Notes: generated from the letters alone by a model not told the origin. Positions 10,901-24,189 are shown, counted from the first letter of the stretch. The stretch is 64,000 nucleotides of DNA from Lepus europaeus (GCF_033115175.1 NC_084832.1:15675342-15739341), one strand, 5' to 3'. Numbers and translations: made by a program.

Positions 10901-13900
10901 ACCACTGCCTCCATTGCTCTTTGTCTCCACTTCTCAGTGCTATAGATCTTCTTGCTATCTATTCATCCTGGAAAGTGACTAGAAATATGCATGGGAGACA
11001 GTGGATCCCACTTACTACTTCATATTGGAAGTAGGGATAAAGGAAGAATGTCCATAATAGCGTTTGCTTTGGAGAAGACAAGTTAGAAGTCGGTATTTGT
11101 GCTTAACCATAAATAGCATGTTTACAACTTTGACTATAGATGGTAATACTAGCCAAAGAAGATGCTACATTGCTGTGTTTCCGTGTCTGGCCTCTTACCA
11201 CAGATTGTAAAACACTATTTCCAACTCCAGTCATTTTCCCCTAATGATTCATTGGGTCAATGAGAGACTGCATACACCATAGTGTTCCCACAAGACTATA
11301 TGGGCTCGTGATGTCACAGCTTCCTTAGTCTGTGTAAGTATACTTTTTGATTTTTGCACAAAATCAAAACGTTTTGCCTAGCAAAACATTTCTCAGAATG
11401 CATCCCTATCATGAAGTGACATGTGACTGTATCAGTATGGTTTGAAGCCACAGGCACAGGCTATGGTCTTCAATAAGAAGGCATTCACATGTCTCACTTT
11501 GTGCATGTGCGTTTCTGCTGAAAACAAGAAAGCATCAAATAAGTTGCCAGTGACAAAGGGTCATACTTTCCCACCAAAAACAGCAGAAACAGCATTCCTA
11601 GAATATTCAATACTGACCCAACAGGGAAAAGTCAGGGGCTTTGCGTAAAAGCCTGATGATGGAGTTCTAGGACCAGAGCCATTTATATCAGGTAGATGCC
11701 TTCTCTGTTTCTATTTCAGTGCACTTTGCACCTTCATCCTGTAAAACTGGCTTGTTTACAAAACAGAAAAATAACAATCCAAAGCCTCTGCTTCTGGTTT
11801 CTGAGGTTCATGAGTGCCATGCAAAGTTACATCGCACACATGCATTTCTCTGTCTCCTTAGACTCCATCTTTACTGGATTTCAGAAGGATTTGAGGCAGC
11901 TTATACTTTAAACTGACTGTGAAGTAGGATCGTTAGAACTGAAACTGGAGCAGAGACTGTGTGGTGGGAGCAGAGTAAGCATGTTTCCATGCTCTTGAAA
12001 ATGCTGCTTTGTCTGCAAAGTTTCTGGAAGGCACAAAAGGAACATGCTGGACTCCTTAGGAGTGCCATATATCTGACAGCCCAGGTAGTTGTGCAGGGTG
12101 CCTTCTTGCTTTGCTGGATCACATTCCCACTATTCAGAAGCTTAATAAAGGATAATTTTTTCAGGATAGATGTTCAGCAAACTATCTACCCTCCTGCAGG
12201 ACCCACACCACTATCCATCCAGTCCCTCCTTCCTGCCTAGCTGGTGCTCATGGGTGAAGAGGATCTGTTCAGATGTTACCTGAGAAGACTTGAAGACATG
12301 GCATTATCTGGACATTTTTGTTCAATTACATTCATCTAATATTTATGTATCAGTTACATTTTCAGAACCTGGAAATACAGAAGTGAAGAGGATAGACATC
12401 ATGAGCATTCATGTATTACTGGGATCCTTAGAGATTTCTAACATTTGAATACTGAAAGGAATTGATCAGTTTTGGGATATCTTCAGGCACTGCCGATGGT
12501 TGTCCAAGGAGATTGTTATAACCTCTTCCAGGCAGTCACGATCACTAGTGCTTGACTGTAGTACCTGGGCAGGGTATGTTGTCAGTTCCTAGGCAGTACT
12601 GATGTCCAAAGGGGTTGAGCATACTCAGTTGGTAGAACTATCCTTAGACTAGTTAACCAGGGCCCCTGTGGTCTTCCTCTAGCCACTCTCTCATGGAAAA
12701 GGATCCCACGGGGGTTAGGAAGGATGTGCTTACTGAAGGTCCTGAGCCTCCTCCCTCAGCTCCATTTTCCATTCTGGGTCTTAAATCTTCCCAGAATTTT
12801 CTGACTAAACAGCACACAACAGCATCCAGGGCCTCCGAAGCCTCTCAAGAGCCATCTTGTCCTGGAGGGAGTCCACCCAAGGAGTGCATGTTGGGGAGGA
12901 GAGTTGATAACAGCTTGGACCGTTGGCTTGAGATGTTCACGGACTTGACACAATCTGAGCAAGGGCTAGAAAGAGGAGTGAGGTGGGGAGCAGGCTAAGG
13001 CTTCCATAGGAATGTCCACACTTAGTCTTGAAAATATTGGAACAGTCACAATGATCAGGCAGTCTGGGAGGTTATGACAGAGCTAAGATTACAGCCTTGT
13101 AGATTGCAAGTCAAGAATGGAGTTCTTTTTGCCAGCAATGAGTTAACACACCACTGTTACCTATTTCTGATTGTTTACGGGAAGATTGGATCATGAAAGG
13201 CCAATGAGAGTCTGATTTTTCTTGTCTATCTAAATTACCATCTCAGGAGGTAAAGCAAAGCAATTTACCTTGAGGCTTTCATCAAAGAGATCCATAGACA
13301 GTCCAGGAACCACATGCTAACAAGATAGTGAGCCTTAAAGCAGGAAAACAAACTAAAAAGACAAACTTAGACTAAAACGTTTTGCTTCATGATAAGCTTC
13401 CACCTTTTCAGGAAAAAGAATCTAAGAAGAGTACTATCAAAGAAATATACATATTCTGGTTAGCTAAATGTTAGGTTAGAACTACTTTTCTTCATAGAAT
13501 GAAATATGAAAATATTGACACATAACCATGTCCCTCCATGATTACCAATATTGGTAATTTTTACAAATTGCCTTCAAAAAAGTCCCCATTATGTGCATAA
13601 GTTCTCTCTCCAAAGCTTGACAAAGAAACAGAAACAAGATAAAATGTCCCCAGCAGGCTCCTCCTTGTTATTACCAAAGATAGGCACACAAAAATTTCTC
13701 TTTGCGAAGAGTCAGAAATAGCTTTACAGGCATGCCGTCCTGCCCACAGTGTGTAAATTCTTTGTAGTGATGGGACCTAATATCAAATTGGACTCTTCTC
13801 AACTATTACCATTCTAGAGTATGCAGCTAACCAAAGGATTCTTTGTCATTACCATTTCCTCCTCTCTGCTCTTTTGTCTGCATAGGAAGCAAAGCAATAG

Positions 13901-14481
13901 TTGCCTACTCAGCCCATATGGTGGTTGTGTTATGGGAGACTCTCAGGCCTAATGATTGCCTTGTCTTTTTGCTGTCCTTTAACATCTTCCTTGATCTTCT
14001 TAAGCATCTCCATGCTCTTTCCTTCCCACCCTATGGTCCTTTTAGGTAATTCTCCCCCTGGACCATTTGGAAGAATTCTTCAAGGATTCTGTGTGACTAG
14101 GCTAGAAGACAGGCTTGGCAGAGAGCAAGACGACATGGTGGAGGGGACAAACTGATGTTTCATAGAGCCATGTTATGGACTGTTTACTATTGTCAACCAT
14201 CATCATTAAGGTGGTTAAGCAGGGAAATTATATGACCAGGTCCTTGCAAAGGCAGAGTCAGGCTGAGAGGAAAGGTCTGAAACCAGAGAGAACAAAGACT
14301 TAATAGTGGAACTTAGACTTCAGATTAAAGCAAAACTGACTTCAAATAGCAAATCCTAATCCCAAAATTTACCATCTGTGAAATCTTTAGGTTGCTTAAA
14401 ATTTATTTTCTGGAATACTGGATTCCCTAATTAGAGAAAAGTTATGTCACCTAGTAATTCTGTGCCAGTTAAAACAGTATA
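10901..14481. other. Intergenic DNA with weak L2-like traces
   Basis: Traces of an L2-like end occur near 12330-12430, and a degenerate 'agcaagacgacatggtgg' style repeat near 14100-14300. No exon with convincing splice sites and no recent SINE was seen. Several 60-100 codon open frames lack domains. Confidence 0.4.
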
Positions 14482-14812
14482 GGGACCGGCACTGTGGCGT
14501 ACTGGGTAAAGTCACCGCCTGCAGGGTTGGCATCTCATATGGGCACTGGCTCAATTCCCAGATGCTCCATTTCCAATCCAGCTCTCTGCTATGGCCTGGG
14601 AAAGCAGTAGAAGATGGCCCAGTCCTTGGACCTCTGCATCTGCGTGGGAGACCCAGAAGAAGTTCCTGGTTCCTGACTTCAGATCGGCACAACTCTGGCC
14701 GTTGCAGCCATCTGGAGAGTAAACCAGCTCATGGAAGACCTCTCTCTCTCTGTCTCTGCCTCTTCTCTCTGGTAACTCTTTCAAATAAATAAATAAATCT
14801 TTTTTTAAAAAA
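14482..14812 (+). repeat. CSINE, AAATAAATCTTT-tail subfamily
   Basis: It has a tRNA-like head (GGACCGGCACTGTGGCG), the central 'ctctctgctatggcctgggaaagcag' block in short form, a CT-rich box and an (AAAT)n-CTTTTTTT tail. Flanking duplication is not clear. The match to a younger consensus is good, with scattered changes. Confidence 0.92.
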
Positions 14813-17069
14813 GAGGTATAAAAAGGTTCTATTGGCAAACAAGATGAGAGTAGGATACTAGTTGTGGGGATAGACTTTGCAGACAGCATCACCATGGTGA
14901 GTAAGAGTTGTTGAGGATGACCAGGGGTTCTACCTTGGGTGAATGATTAATTTTATAGTTTATGACTAAGTTGGAAGTTAAAAAATACAGAAGGGAGGAC
15001 ACTTTTTGTTCAGAAGGTAAAAGACCAGATAAGGAATATCATTTTGGATAAACTGAATTGAGAGGTGAATAGAAGACACTCAGGTGCAGGTGTTCATCAT
15101 GTCATTAAAATAGAGATCTAGAGAATATCAGCTATTTGGGACTTGTCAGAATATAGGTCATTATATTGATGCTAGGTGATTTGCTTAGCTTACACAGGAG
15201 GACATATTGGATCAATTCACTCATTAACTCTTTCACCTTTTAATTCATTCTTATATAGTTAATCTATATATTAACTCCCTACTATGTGCTAGGCTTAGTG
15301 CTAGTGAATGGGAAGAAGTGATCCCTGATGGTAAGGATCTTCAGTCTCTAGTAAAGGAACAAAGAGGGTTAGGAATGCTCCTGACCTTAAATCTTGGGCA
15401 ATCATGAATCCATGTATATATGCTGCTCGCTGAGCTAGGCATGGAGAGACTGAGCTGGTCTGCAGTTGTGGATCATGATATACGGAGGAGGGAAGACTGT
15501 CTGGGCTGAGAGTGAGCACAGAGCAAAGTGTGAATCCAGAATAAATGTTGTACAATAAAGGACAAGAAAGGTGGAGTGTTTGGGTTCAGATGGTTGGGGG
15601 TGAAGAGTTTCCTTAAACTTGATCTGGGGGCAAGGCAAGGGCATTTTCTTGGGAACTTGTCACTTGGCTTATGAGTATAAAAGAAATTACCAAAACCATC
15701 AAAGAAGAACCTCTGCTCTTTCAATGACAATGAAAAGACTTAAGTTATCATCATTCTGGGTACAGATCTAGAAGGGGGTGAAGTTATTGTAGACTCTCTA
15801 CTAAGTCATAGAGATGATTATGGAGGAAATATCTTGGTAAGCTGCATTTGGGGACTGTTTAAAAAGCAATGAACATTGTCCCAATGACTTAGTAAAACTG
15901 GTCATAATACCAATATATCCAACATCATAGCGTTGATGCTGTTTTTCTGAAATTGCAGAATCTCACCTAGGGATGGTTCTCTCCCCGTGCATGTGAAGAA
16001 AATGATATCAGCAGGGGACTGTGACTCTTCAGCCGCGACTGAGTGCATAGATTGTGCTTCTGCTTCTCCCTTAACATGGGGTGCACGGTGGTTGGTGGGG
16101 GCTCACTGGCTGTGACTTGCAGCTGCACTTGTAAGCACTAACCATCAGCAGTGACTTCTTAGAAGAGCCGTAATTTATATGCTTCTGCTTAAAACTTAAC
16201 TGGCAGGCTTCCTGGCAGGGCTCCTGGGAGTGATGCCCTGATTTGCAAGGATTTAATGACTTCTTGTCGTCTAACACCTGTAGGTATAGAGATGAGCAAG
16301 GGAGGGCATTAGCACCTGGCTGTGCCTCAGATAAAGTGAGCACCATGGATATGCGAAGGCACTATCTTTCCTTTCCAGAAAAGAATTCTTTATGTTGTAT
16401 TTATTCAATAATGGTTACCGTGATATTAAAACTGTCAATGTTCTTATACAGAAATATGTAAAAAATATATTTTTAAATTAAGAAAAATCATGCTATCTCC
16501 TACTTCCCCCTTACTTAGTGTATATTATTGTGCTTTTAGCTAGTCATAAATTAAACTTGAAAGCAGTGCATTTCTATTGTTCAGATACAATTTTCATTCC
16601 TTCAGGTTTTTTTTTTTCTCACTAAGCAAATATATTTTTCCTAGGAACTGATGACATCCTGAAAGCAAGCTGTCCCCATGGCTTTCAAACCCTAATTGTG
16701 AAGTCCTAGTTTCTTCTTTATCTTCATGTCTTCTTATTTCTCACTCAACAAGTGTCTGAATAATTTAAATGATCATATAGGCACAAGCATTGATAGGAGC
16801 AGTGAAGACACTGACATTGACTGTAACTCAGTACTTCCAGATGAAGATGAGAACTTTAATAAATGTTTATTATCTGCCCTCTTTCAATAAAGTTGTAATG
16901 CTAACTGTAATGATAGTATAGCCACAACAATATGAATCTAAAGTCCCAGCTTATTTCTAATCTGGAGTTGTCGATCCAGAGAATTAAAATAAACAATTGG
17001 AAGTAGGAAGAGGGATGAAGGTAAATGTGAACATCTTCAATTACAAAAAGGAAAGGAAAGTCAACTAAA
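14813..17069. other. Intergenic DNA with one L2-like trace
   Basis: At 15190-15370 the words 'ctactatgtgctaggcttagtgc' and 'gatccctgatggtaagg' resemble an ancient L2-type repeat. The rest shows no gene or recognised repeat. Minus-strand frames of 84-91 codons near 15.3-16.3 kb have no domain. Confidence 0.4.
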
Positions 17070-17172
17070 TGTTGTTGCATTCTTTTTTTTTTTTTTTTTT
17101 TTTTTTGGGACAGGCAGAGTAGACAGTGAGAGAGAGAGAGACAGAGAGAAAGGTCTTTGTTGTTGCATTCTT
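17070..17172 (-). repeat. 5'-truncated CSINE with 15-bp target duplication
   Basis: Only the last 70 or so bases of a reverse-complemented CSINE are present: a long T run, the 'gggacaggcagagtagacag' stretch and a GA box ending at 'aggtct'. It is bounded by TGTTGTTGCATTCTT at 17070-17084 and 17158-17172, so this is an insertion that was truncated at birth, not a later deletion. Confidence 0.9.
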
Positions 17173-17289
17173 AATATTGATTCCAAAGAAACCATAGTTT
17201 ATGATGACAGGAAAAAAAAAAGAAACAGTAGAAATCAGAAAACAATGGAAAGCCACAACTCTCAGGTTGAAAGGCAAGAACTCAGATTA

Positions 17290-17560
17290 TATGGAGAATT
17301 AAACAACATGTTAATTGTAAATTATGAAATGTTGAAAATAATACTAAGATGAAAGAAGAATTTAAAGCAAAAGCTATCAAATGATACAAAACAGGTCATT
17401 TTGTACTGAGAATGATAGTTTCAACAATAAAGGGCATGGAAGTCATTAACACAATAATAAATCACCAAAATGCAGAGGCTAAAAACTCTTATGAATTGAA
17501 AAAAATATGGATAAAGTTGATAAAATATTGATAATGATTGATAAAAACTGTTAAGAATTC
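17290..17560 (+). repeat. Probable ancient L1 ORF2 fragment
   Basis: Phrases such as 'ggtcattttgtactgagaatg', 'caacaataaagggcatggaag' and 'acacaataataaatcacc' (in pieces) follow the endonuclease-region text of an old L1 second ORF in the sense direction. The frame is broken by many stops, so nothing is coding. Limits are approximate. Confidence 0.45.
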
Positions 17561-17597
17561 ATAAAATTCTTGTCAATCATCTGTCTACTAAATTAAA

Positions 17598-17712
17598 TAT
17601 GTTTATATATACATGCATATATATGTATATATATGCGTATTTAGGATTTAAATGATTATATGCAGCTATATACTTATAATATACAGTTATATATAGTTTA
17701 TATCATATACCT
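17598..17712. repeat. AT-rich TATA/TACA simple repeat region
   Basis: An imperfect (TATA)n/(TACATATG)n tract with several nested self-complementary words such as ATATATACATGCATATATAT. It probably arose as microsatellite expansion and could extrude a hairpin. No gene overlaps it. Confidence 0.8.
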
Positions 17713-17937
17713 GTTTGTCTTATATCTATTTTCAAAGGCAATGCATATTATTTTCAGGTATTCATGGACTTTTTATAAGAATTGAATACATACAAAGCTC
17801 CTACATAATAAAAATTCTGTAGGCAGAATTAGCTGAGCACCACACATTGGTTAAAAAATAATGGAAACAATACAAGTATGTTGCAAAATAATGTGAAGGG
17901 GTGGCTGCAACCAATGATTGAAATAAACTTCAATAGA

Positions 17938-18265
17938 GGGGCCAGCACCATGGCTCACTTGGTTAATCCTTTGCCTGCGGTGCCAGCATCCTTTGTGGGC
18001 ACTGGGTTCTAGTCCCGGTCGCTCCTCTTCCAGTCCAGCTCTCTGTTGTGGCCCGGGAAGGCAGTGGAGGATGGCCCAAGTGCTTGGGCCCTGCACCCAC
18101 ATGGGAGACCAGGAGAAGGCACCTGGCTCCTGGCTTCGGATCGGCATAGCTCTGGCTGTAGCGGCCATCTAGGGGGTGAATCAACGGAAGGAAGACCTTT
18201 CTCTTTGTCTCTCTCTCTCTCTCTCACTGCCTATAATTCTACCTGTCCAAAAAAAAAAAAAAAAA
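17938..18265 (+). repeat. CSINE, 'CTGTC-poly(A)' tail subfamily
   Basis: It is full length with head GGCCAGCACCATGGCTCACT, then the 'gcccgggaaggcagtggagg' block and a CCTGTCC-A(20) tail. The target-site duplication AAACTTCAATAGA is at 17925-17937 and 18266-18278. The long uninterrupted A tail suggests a young insertion. Confidence 0.95.
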
Positions 18266-18606
18266 AAACTTCAATAGAAATGTGAGTGTAAAGATAAACT
18301 GCCAATAAAAATGAAAAGTTAGGCATTATGAGATAGATGAAATTTAAAGCACTAAATCAATGAAATAAAGCTTTGAAAACAATTAAACATTATTTTAAGC
18401 ATAGAAAATTAGGATGAAATTCAACCATAAATGTACAGTTATAAATTGGGAACTGAAATTAAGCAGCAGAAAAAATAAAGTAAAATATAAAAATGAAAAA
18501 TATAAGCATGAATAGGAAGACAAAAATATGTTAAAAGGATTGAACAGGAATATGAAGGACTATGAAAGAATGAGCATACAAGTTGGAAAGTTCCAGAAAT
18601 AAAGAG

Positions 18607-18915
18607 GGGTGCATGCTGTGATGCAGGGAGGTAAGCTGCTGCCTGGAGCTCCCATGGCCCACAGTGGAGTGCCCGGTGAGTCCCTGATACGTTGTGCTTC
18701 TGACCCCGCTCACTGCTAACGTGCTGGAAAATAGCAGGTGACGGCCCAAGTACCCGAGTTCATGCCACCCATGTGGGAGATATGATGGAGTTTCTGGCCC
18801 CTGGCTTCAGTCTAGCCCACCCCAGCTGTTTGTGGCTATTTGGAGAGTCAACCAGAAGATGGAAGATTTCTTTCTCTGTCTCTGTCTTTCACACAAATAA
18901 ATCAATGGTTTTTTA
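18607..18915 (+). repeat. Old diverged C-type SINE
   Basis: The C-element order is present but degraded: 'gtgatgcagggaggtaagctg' head, 'gctggaaaatagcaggtgac', 'caagtacccgagttcatgcc', 'tggagagtcaaccagaagatgg', a CT box and an 'acacaaataaatcaatgg' tail. The wording differs from the young subfamilies, as in the element at 46256-46620. Confidence 0.75.
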
Positions 18916-19015
18916 AAAAGTAGAAAAGAAGTGCAAGGTGGCCAGTAAATCTAGAACCTTGAAATGGAAGGCATAGGGTGAAGCTCCAAACAATGGAAAA
19001 GAACAGAAACGTGTA

Positions 19016-19324
19016 CAAAGAATGTATAGATTGCATGAAATACATAAAAATAATTTCAGAGTGTCTATAACATAAGGATTTCTAAGAACTTTGTCTTTTC
19101 CTAATTATCTAAGGTCATGTATTATTTTGTAATCATAACAATTAATATTTTTAATATAATTAAAATTATCCTGGAATATTTATACTCCATTAGTTTGCAA
19201 ACCTGAATTTATTATGAAAACTGGTCTGTGAGGGTAAAATGGTATTTATATTGAGGGTAGAGTTCCCATAAGTTCAACATTCTTCAACCTTATTTTCAAC
19301 ATTATAGTTTTCCCCTTTAATTGG
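19016..19324 (+). repeat. Local direct duplication, copy A (309 bp)
   Basis: This A/T-rich segment recurs at 20549-20857 in the same orientation with the same length. By hand count about 21 of 309 positions differ, with a central stretch of over 100 bases identical. The offset is 1533 bp. It does not match any repeat family I know, so it is either a local segmental duplication or two copies of an undescribed repeat. Confidence 0.85.
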
Positions 19325-19665
19325 AAATAACAGAAATGTGGATTTAAAGGAGATTTTAAAATTGAAAGACAGACTCCTTTTCGGTAACTTCAACAACTGA
19401 ACTAACATCTAAGATTTCTGTTTCAGCCATTAACAGGTAGAAGTATTGGGTAAAATATGTCAAAATAACTTTTAAAACCATAGCTGAATTCAAAAGACCA
19501 GAAGATGAATCTGCAGGTGCTGGGACAAAGCATCCTGGAACATGGGGCTCTCTCAGGGCAGGTTTTGTTCCCCAGGGAGTGGAGTGTGGGATTAAGATGT
19601 GTGTGTGAGCAAAGTTGACTGGGACTACACCTGCAGGGGAGTAAAGGAGGCAGGAAGGGCCACTG

Positions 19666-19988
19666 CGGTTTGGCTGTAAGCACAGAAGTTCATGTACTGG
19701 AAACCTAACTCCCAGGGCAACAGTATTAACAGTCGCGGTCTTGTAGAAGGCATTTGGGTCATGAGGGCTCCACGCCTATGAACAGATTAACGCTGTGAGT
19801 TCAGTGTCCTGCTCTCACTCTCTCTCTCTTTGCCTTTCCATCATGAGATGACACAGCAAGAAGTCCCTTGCCAGATGCTAGCCCTTGATCTTGGACTGCC
19901 CAGTCTTCAGAACTGTGAGCCAAACTGTCCATTTTAAATTACCCAGCCTTTGATTTCTGTTACAGCTGCACAAAACAGACTAAGCCAG
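19666..19988 (+). repeat. MaLR-type solo LTR (MST/MLT1-like)
   Basis: The LTR text is clear: 'cacagaagttcatgtactgg', 'catttgggtcatgagggctcc', 'ttccatcatgagatgacacagc', 'ccttgatcttggactgcccag', 'cagaactgtgagccaaac' and a 'cagctgcacaaaacagactaag' end. No internal retroviral region is attached. It lies between the two copies of the 309-bp duplication. Confidence 0.85.
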
Positions 19989-20548
19989 GGGCAGAGGAAG
20001 AAAGCGACCTGAGATTTCACAACAGAGTCCTCAGGTGATCCTACAGGGCTTTTGAGCAAAGGCTATCCTTCCGAGTTGTTGCTTGTCGAAGATTCTGGCC
20101 CTACCTGCACAAAATCCCCATCAGATGTGGCATGGCCCCAGGAGGTGGCAGGACCTTGGAGAAGTGCCTCCACCTAAGAGCAGGTCCTTGAGAGACAGCC
20201 AGCTGAGAGCTGCTGGACAGCAGCCAACACTCCCAGCCTCCTATGGCCTGAGCCCTTGAGTCCTGGGGCAGGTGGGGTGGCTCTAGAGAGATACATATGA
20301 TTTTCTTTAATGACATAGTTGAATTGAAAATTGAAAAAACATTTTTTTTCATAATTCACTTACTTTTCACAATCTTGAAATACTTTTTTTCTGGATTATT
20401 TGGAAAATGCAACCATGCACTCCACCATCCTCTCAATACTCAGGTATAAACTGATTAACTTCCATGTTATTTACATTAGTGGAAAATGATCAGAATGATA
20501 AAAATATGGTAATTGTAAAATTATAAGCAGCTATTAAATTTGTGTTTC

Positions 20549-20857
20549 CAAAGAATGCATAGATTGCATGAAATAGATAAAAATAATCTTAGAGTTTGTA
20601 TAACATAAGAATTTCTAAGAACTTTGTCTCTTCCTAATTCTCTAAGGTCATGTATTATTTTGTAATCATAACAATTAATATTTTTAATATAATTAAAATT
20701 ATCCTGGAATATTTATACTCCATTAGTTTGCAAGCCTGCATTTAATATGAAAACTGGTCTGTGAGGGTAAAACGGTATTTTATTTGAGAGTAGAGTTCCC
20801 ATAAGTTCAACATGCTTCAACCTTATTTACAACATTACAGATTTCCCCTTTAATTGG
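20549..20857 (+). repeat. Local direct duplication, copy B (309 bp)
   Basis: Second copy of the segment at 19016-19324: collinear, same strand, no net insertion or deletion. Flanking bases outside both copies do not match, so the boundaries are sharp on both sides (starts CAAAGAATG, ends TTTAATTGG). Confidence 0.85.
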
Positions 20858-23800
20858 CAGATTCCTGTTCCATGGTTTCCGTTACTCATGATTGGCCTCA
20901 GTTCAAAATATTAAATGGCAAGTTATGGAAACAAACAAATTAGAGGCCTCCAATTGTGTGCCCATCTGATCCCAGCCCCAATCCCCTGGGAACCTGACTC
21001 ATCCTTTGGCCCGGCATATCCGTGTGTCTTACTGTTACATGCTAGCCGCCCGTCACAAGCAGTCCATCTGGTTATCAGATCAATTGAGGCAGTAGGCAGT
21101 ACTTGCATTCAAGTAACTCCTATTTAATTTAGCAATGGCCCCCAAACACAGGATGGTGAGGCTGGCCATTTGCATGTGCCAAAGAGAAATTCTGACATGT
21201 TTGCTTTAAGTCTAAAAGTCAAAGCTCACGTTTTAAGAAAAGAGGAAAAAATATCACATGCCGAGGTTGTTAAGATTTATGTCAAGAACGAAACATATTA
21301 CAAAAAGGATTTGGTATTAACAGCAGTTTTGGGCATCCAGTGGGACACTTGAAACATATCTCCGTGGATGAGAGGGGATTACTGCATTTTAACAAGGAAA
21401 AAATGTAAATCTTAAGGTCCACAGGTCCTTCTCTTACCTGAAGTTTTCCTTGACAGGCAAAAAGCCCACATTGTCTCCTCTTTGCATGTGCACACATGCA
21501 GACCACGTGTTTCAGTGTGTTTATCTACACCTGTCTTTTGAAGCCTCCCTTATGGCAACTTCACCTGCCCTCACGTCAAGCTCCCTTTGCGTGTAATTCC
21601 CACCAGGTAGAGGGACAACGTCAATCACAGTTTTCTCAGGGTACAAATCCCACCCATAGCAGGGCAAGGATCCACAAGAAAATATAAGCTGCATCATTCA
21701 AGAAATTTTTGAAGAAACTTGCTCTACTATAATCTCCTTTGCTTATAGTATAGGAATTAGTTACTGCTGTCGAACCATACACACTAAGATTGGGGAGAGT
21801 GTTTGTTGTTGTTTGTGGATTTTTTCCTTTCCACCCTCCCTCCCTCTTTTCTTTCCCCTTTTCTTCCTTTAGATTGTTTTCCCAGATCTGTTGCTCCAAC
21901 CCCTGATTATCTCTGAGCTTTCTCCAATCCTCACCTCATCCCTCACCCCAACGTGACTTTTCTAAGTTGCACAGCAGATTGCAAAGTGTTGGAGTGGGCC
22001 TGGGCTGGGGGAAGGGGGTCTTCAAGAACATGGTTTTAGAAGCCTGTGTTTGAGGGCTTGTGAAATCCTTCCTGGCCCTAGAGGCTCTCAATTCTTTCAA
22101 TCTATATTTTCTTTGTATTTTATGGCTTTTAAAGTTTCACATCCAATAACCGCATTTGTATCCAAAGCATGGATTTTTCAGTTTGAAAAAGTTGGCCTTG
22201 TGGATCCAATTCCCATAAATCTCTAAAAGTGTTTAACTTTTTTTTCAGTTTACAAAAAATGTCTCTGACAAAAACACAGGGGGAAAACAATTGTTCTTGA
22301 CATCACAACAGTTTAATATGTTAACTTATTCATTAAATTGTGCTTCACACCAATGGAAATCCTCAGTTCTACAAACTATCATTTTAAATAGCAATAAAGA
22401 TTGATCATGTCACAATACAATCTCCTAGTAACCAAGTTCATACATATTATTGCACAGAAACAAAAGGAAATACCTCTTAGGAGAAATAATTTACTATCTA
22501 TTGAATATCTATCTTTACATCTAAAATGGGGCACCAGATAAAGATCCAAATTTTTCTTCCCAACATTGTTGATAAAAATAAAAGAAAAAATAATGCAAGA
22601 AAATCCCAGGAAGGGCTTCTGGAGGGAGAAAAGAAGGTAAAGAATGGATGACCACAGAATCGACACCAAAAAAGTGACAAGGAGGTGAGAGACAAATGTG
22701 ACACTGATTAAATCACACACAACTCCCGCTTCTCAGAACACCTGTTTTCCCCGGCAAGAAGGGAAGGGTTTTTTAAGCACAGACATCTGGTCCATTGATG
22801 GGTTCCCACAGCACAGCAGCACATGCCACAGGAGGACAGTTGCAGTCTTTTCCACAGACCACTTAGAACAGAGCCTCAGGAACCCTCTGTGGATCTGCAG
22901 CGTCCGATCTGGAGATCTGTTCGGTTACCTCGAGTCCTTGCCTGGAAGTTCAGAGGCTTTTGCCTTGCCGGTGTTGCTGGTGTTAACAACATAGGTTCCC
23001 AGGTTTCTCCTTTGGGCGTCTCAGCGCCTCTGCAAAGGCAGGTGAATTCTGTCAATGCACTGTGAAGATGGGTCCATGTGCATTCCATCCACTAGGCTAC
23101 AAAACACACAGGTCTCAGATCCCACCCACTTTCCCAGAAGCACTAACTCCAAGTTTCAGGGAATGTTTTGAGATGTGCCCTGGTGAAAGAGGTGAGAGAA
23201 TAGTAGGTATTGACCAATGTCCAGTAGAGATGGAGGAAGGGAAGCCACAAGTGCCTTGGAAAAGATGGCACAACATAGTTAGAAGCATAGGCTCAGCCAG
23301 CCCTGATATCCAGCCTGAAGACTTTGGTTGCAGTTCCAGAGACCAATGGAGGCACAACAGCTATGGAAAAGGAAACCTCAGAGTCACACCTGTGATCAGA
23401 TCACGCTCTTTTTTCTTAAGTCCAACCCAACTTTCCGTGTTTCAGTTCCTCCAGTACAATCAACCTTCATTCCATAAAACCATCCCATGCTCTGATCTTT
23501 CAGGAGCTTCATTCGGTTTTTGTTTCTTTTAAGTTCCTAAAATAATTACAGTTTACCTGTTTCCAGCTTTCTTTTGTTTTTGAGGACAGAAACTATATCC
23601 TAGTCATTTTTAGTCATTTTTAAAAAGTTTTCCAATATTGCCTTGCACGTATTTAACTCCTCATCTTTCAGCTTTTGAAATATCTGCCTCCCTTTCAGGA
23701 GTCCCACTATTTCTGTAGTCAGCCATAGTCACCCAACCCCTCCACCTCTGATGATCCCATTATATAGGACTTTCATCTCAGCCAGAGGTCATGGTGGGTG

Positions 23801-24189
23801 GGAAAGGAATCAGATAAACTCTCCATGTGAAGGTGTTAGCTTATGACAAGTTAAAGCATTTCTTCTCTCCAGCAAATAAGCAAAAGGAACTCATTCAATA
23901 CCAAATAAAACCTTCAAAACTAAAGCAATCCCTTGCTGATAAAATGAAGAAGTAGAGAAAGAGTTTTTTTTTTTTTTTTTTTTGTATGGGTTCTATTGAT
24001 CGCCCCTTAAGCTTCACTAACAGGCGGCTACAAGTTTTGAATATTTCTAACACTGAGCTTCCCCAAGGATTGTAAGCACAGCTCTTCAGCCGTCATCTTG
24101 CATAGTTCTGGAGTTGGATATGGCACACATCCAACTAGTTTGTCTGAATGTCTTCCCTGAGGTCCAGTGATTCTCACCCCCACTGCAAC
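20858..24189. other. Downstream flank of HS6ST3, CSINE-free
   Basis: No CSINE, LTR or L1 was recognised. Minus-strand frames at 22379-22720 (113 codons) and plus-strand frames at 22698-23532 have no recognisable domain. A weak alternative poly(A) signal ATTAAA lies on the minus strand at 22312-22317, with a T/GT-rich stretch after it, so a longer HS6ST3 3' UTR reaching this point is possible. A 22-base T run sits at about 23962-23983. Confidence 0.4.

Noticed and set aside
23062..23532. 156-codon plus-strand open frame
   Set aside because: No domain or homology recognised, and no exon signals.
23962..23983. T run as the A tail of a minus-strand processed pseudogene
   Set aside because: The 300 bases next to it give no coding similarity I recognise, and no flanking duplication is visible. 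It may be an A run within the HS6ST3 downstream flank.
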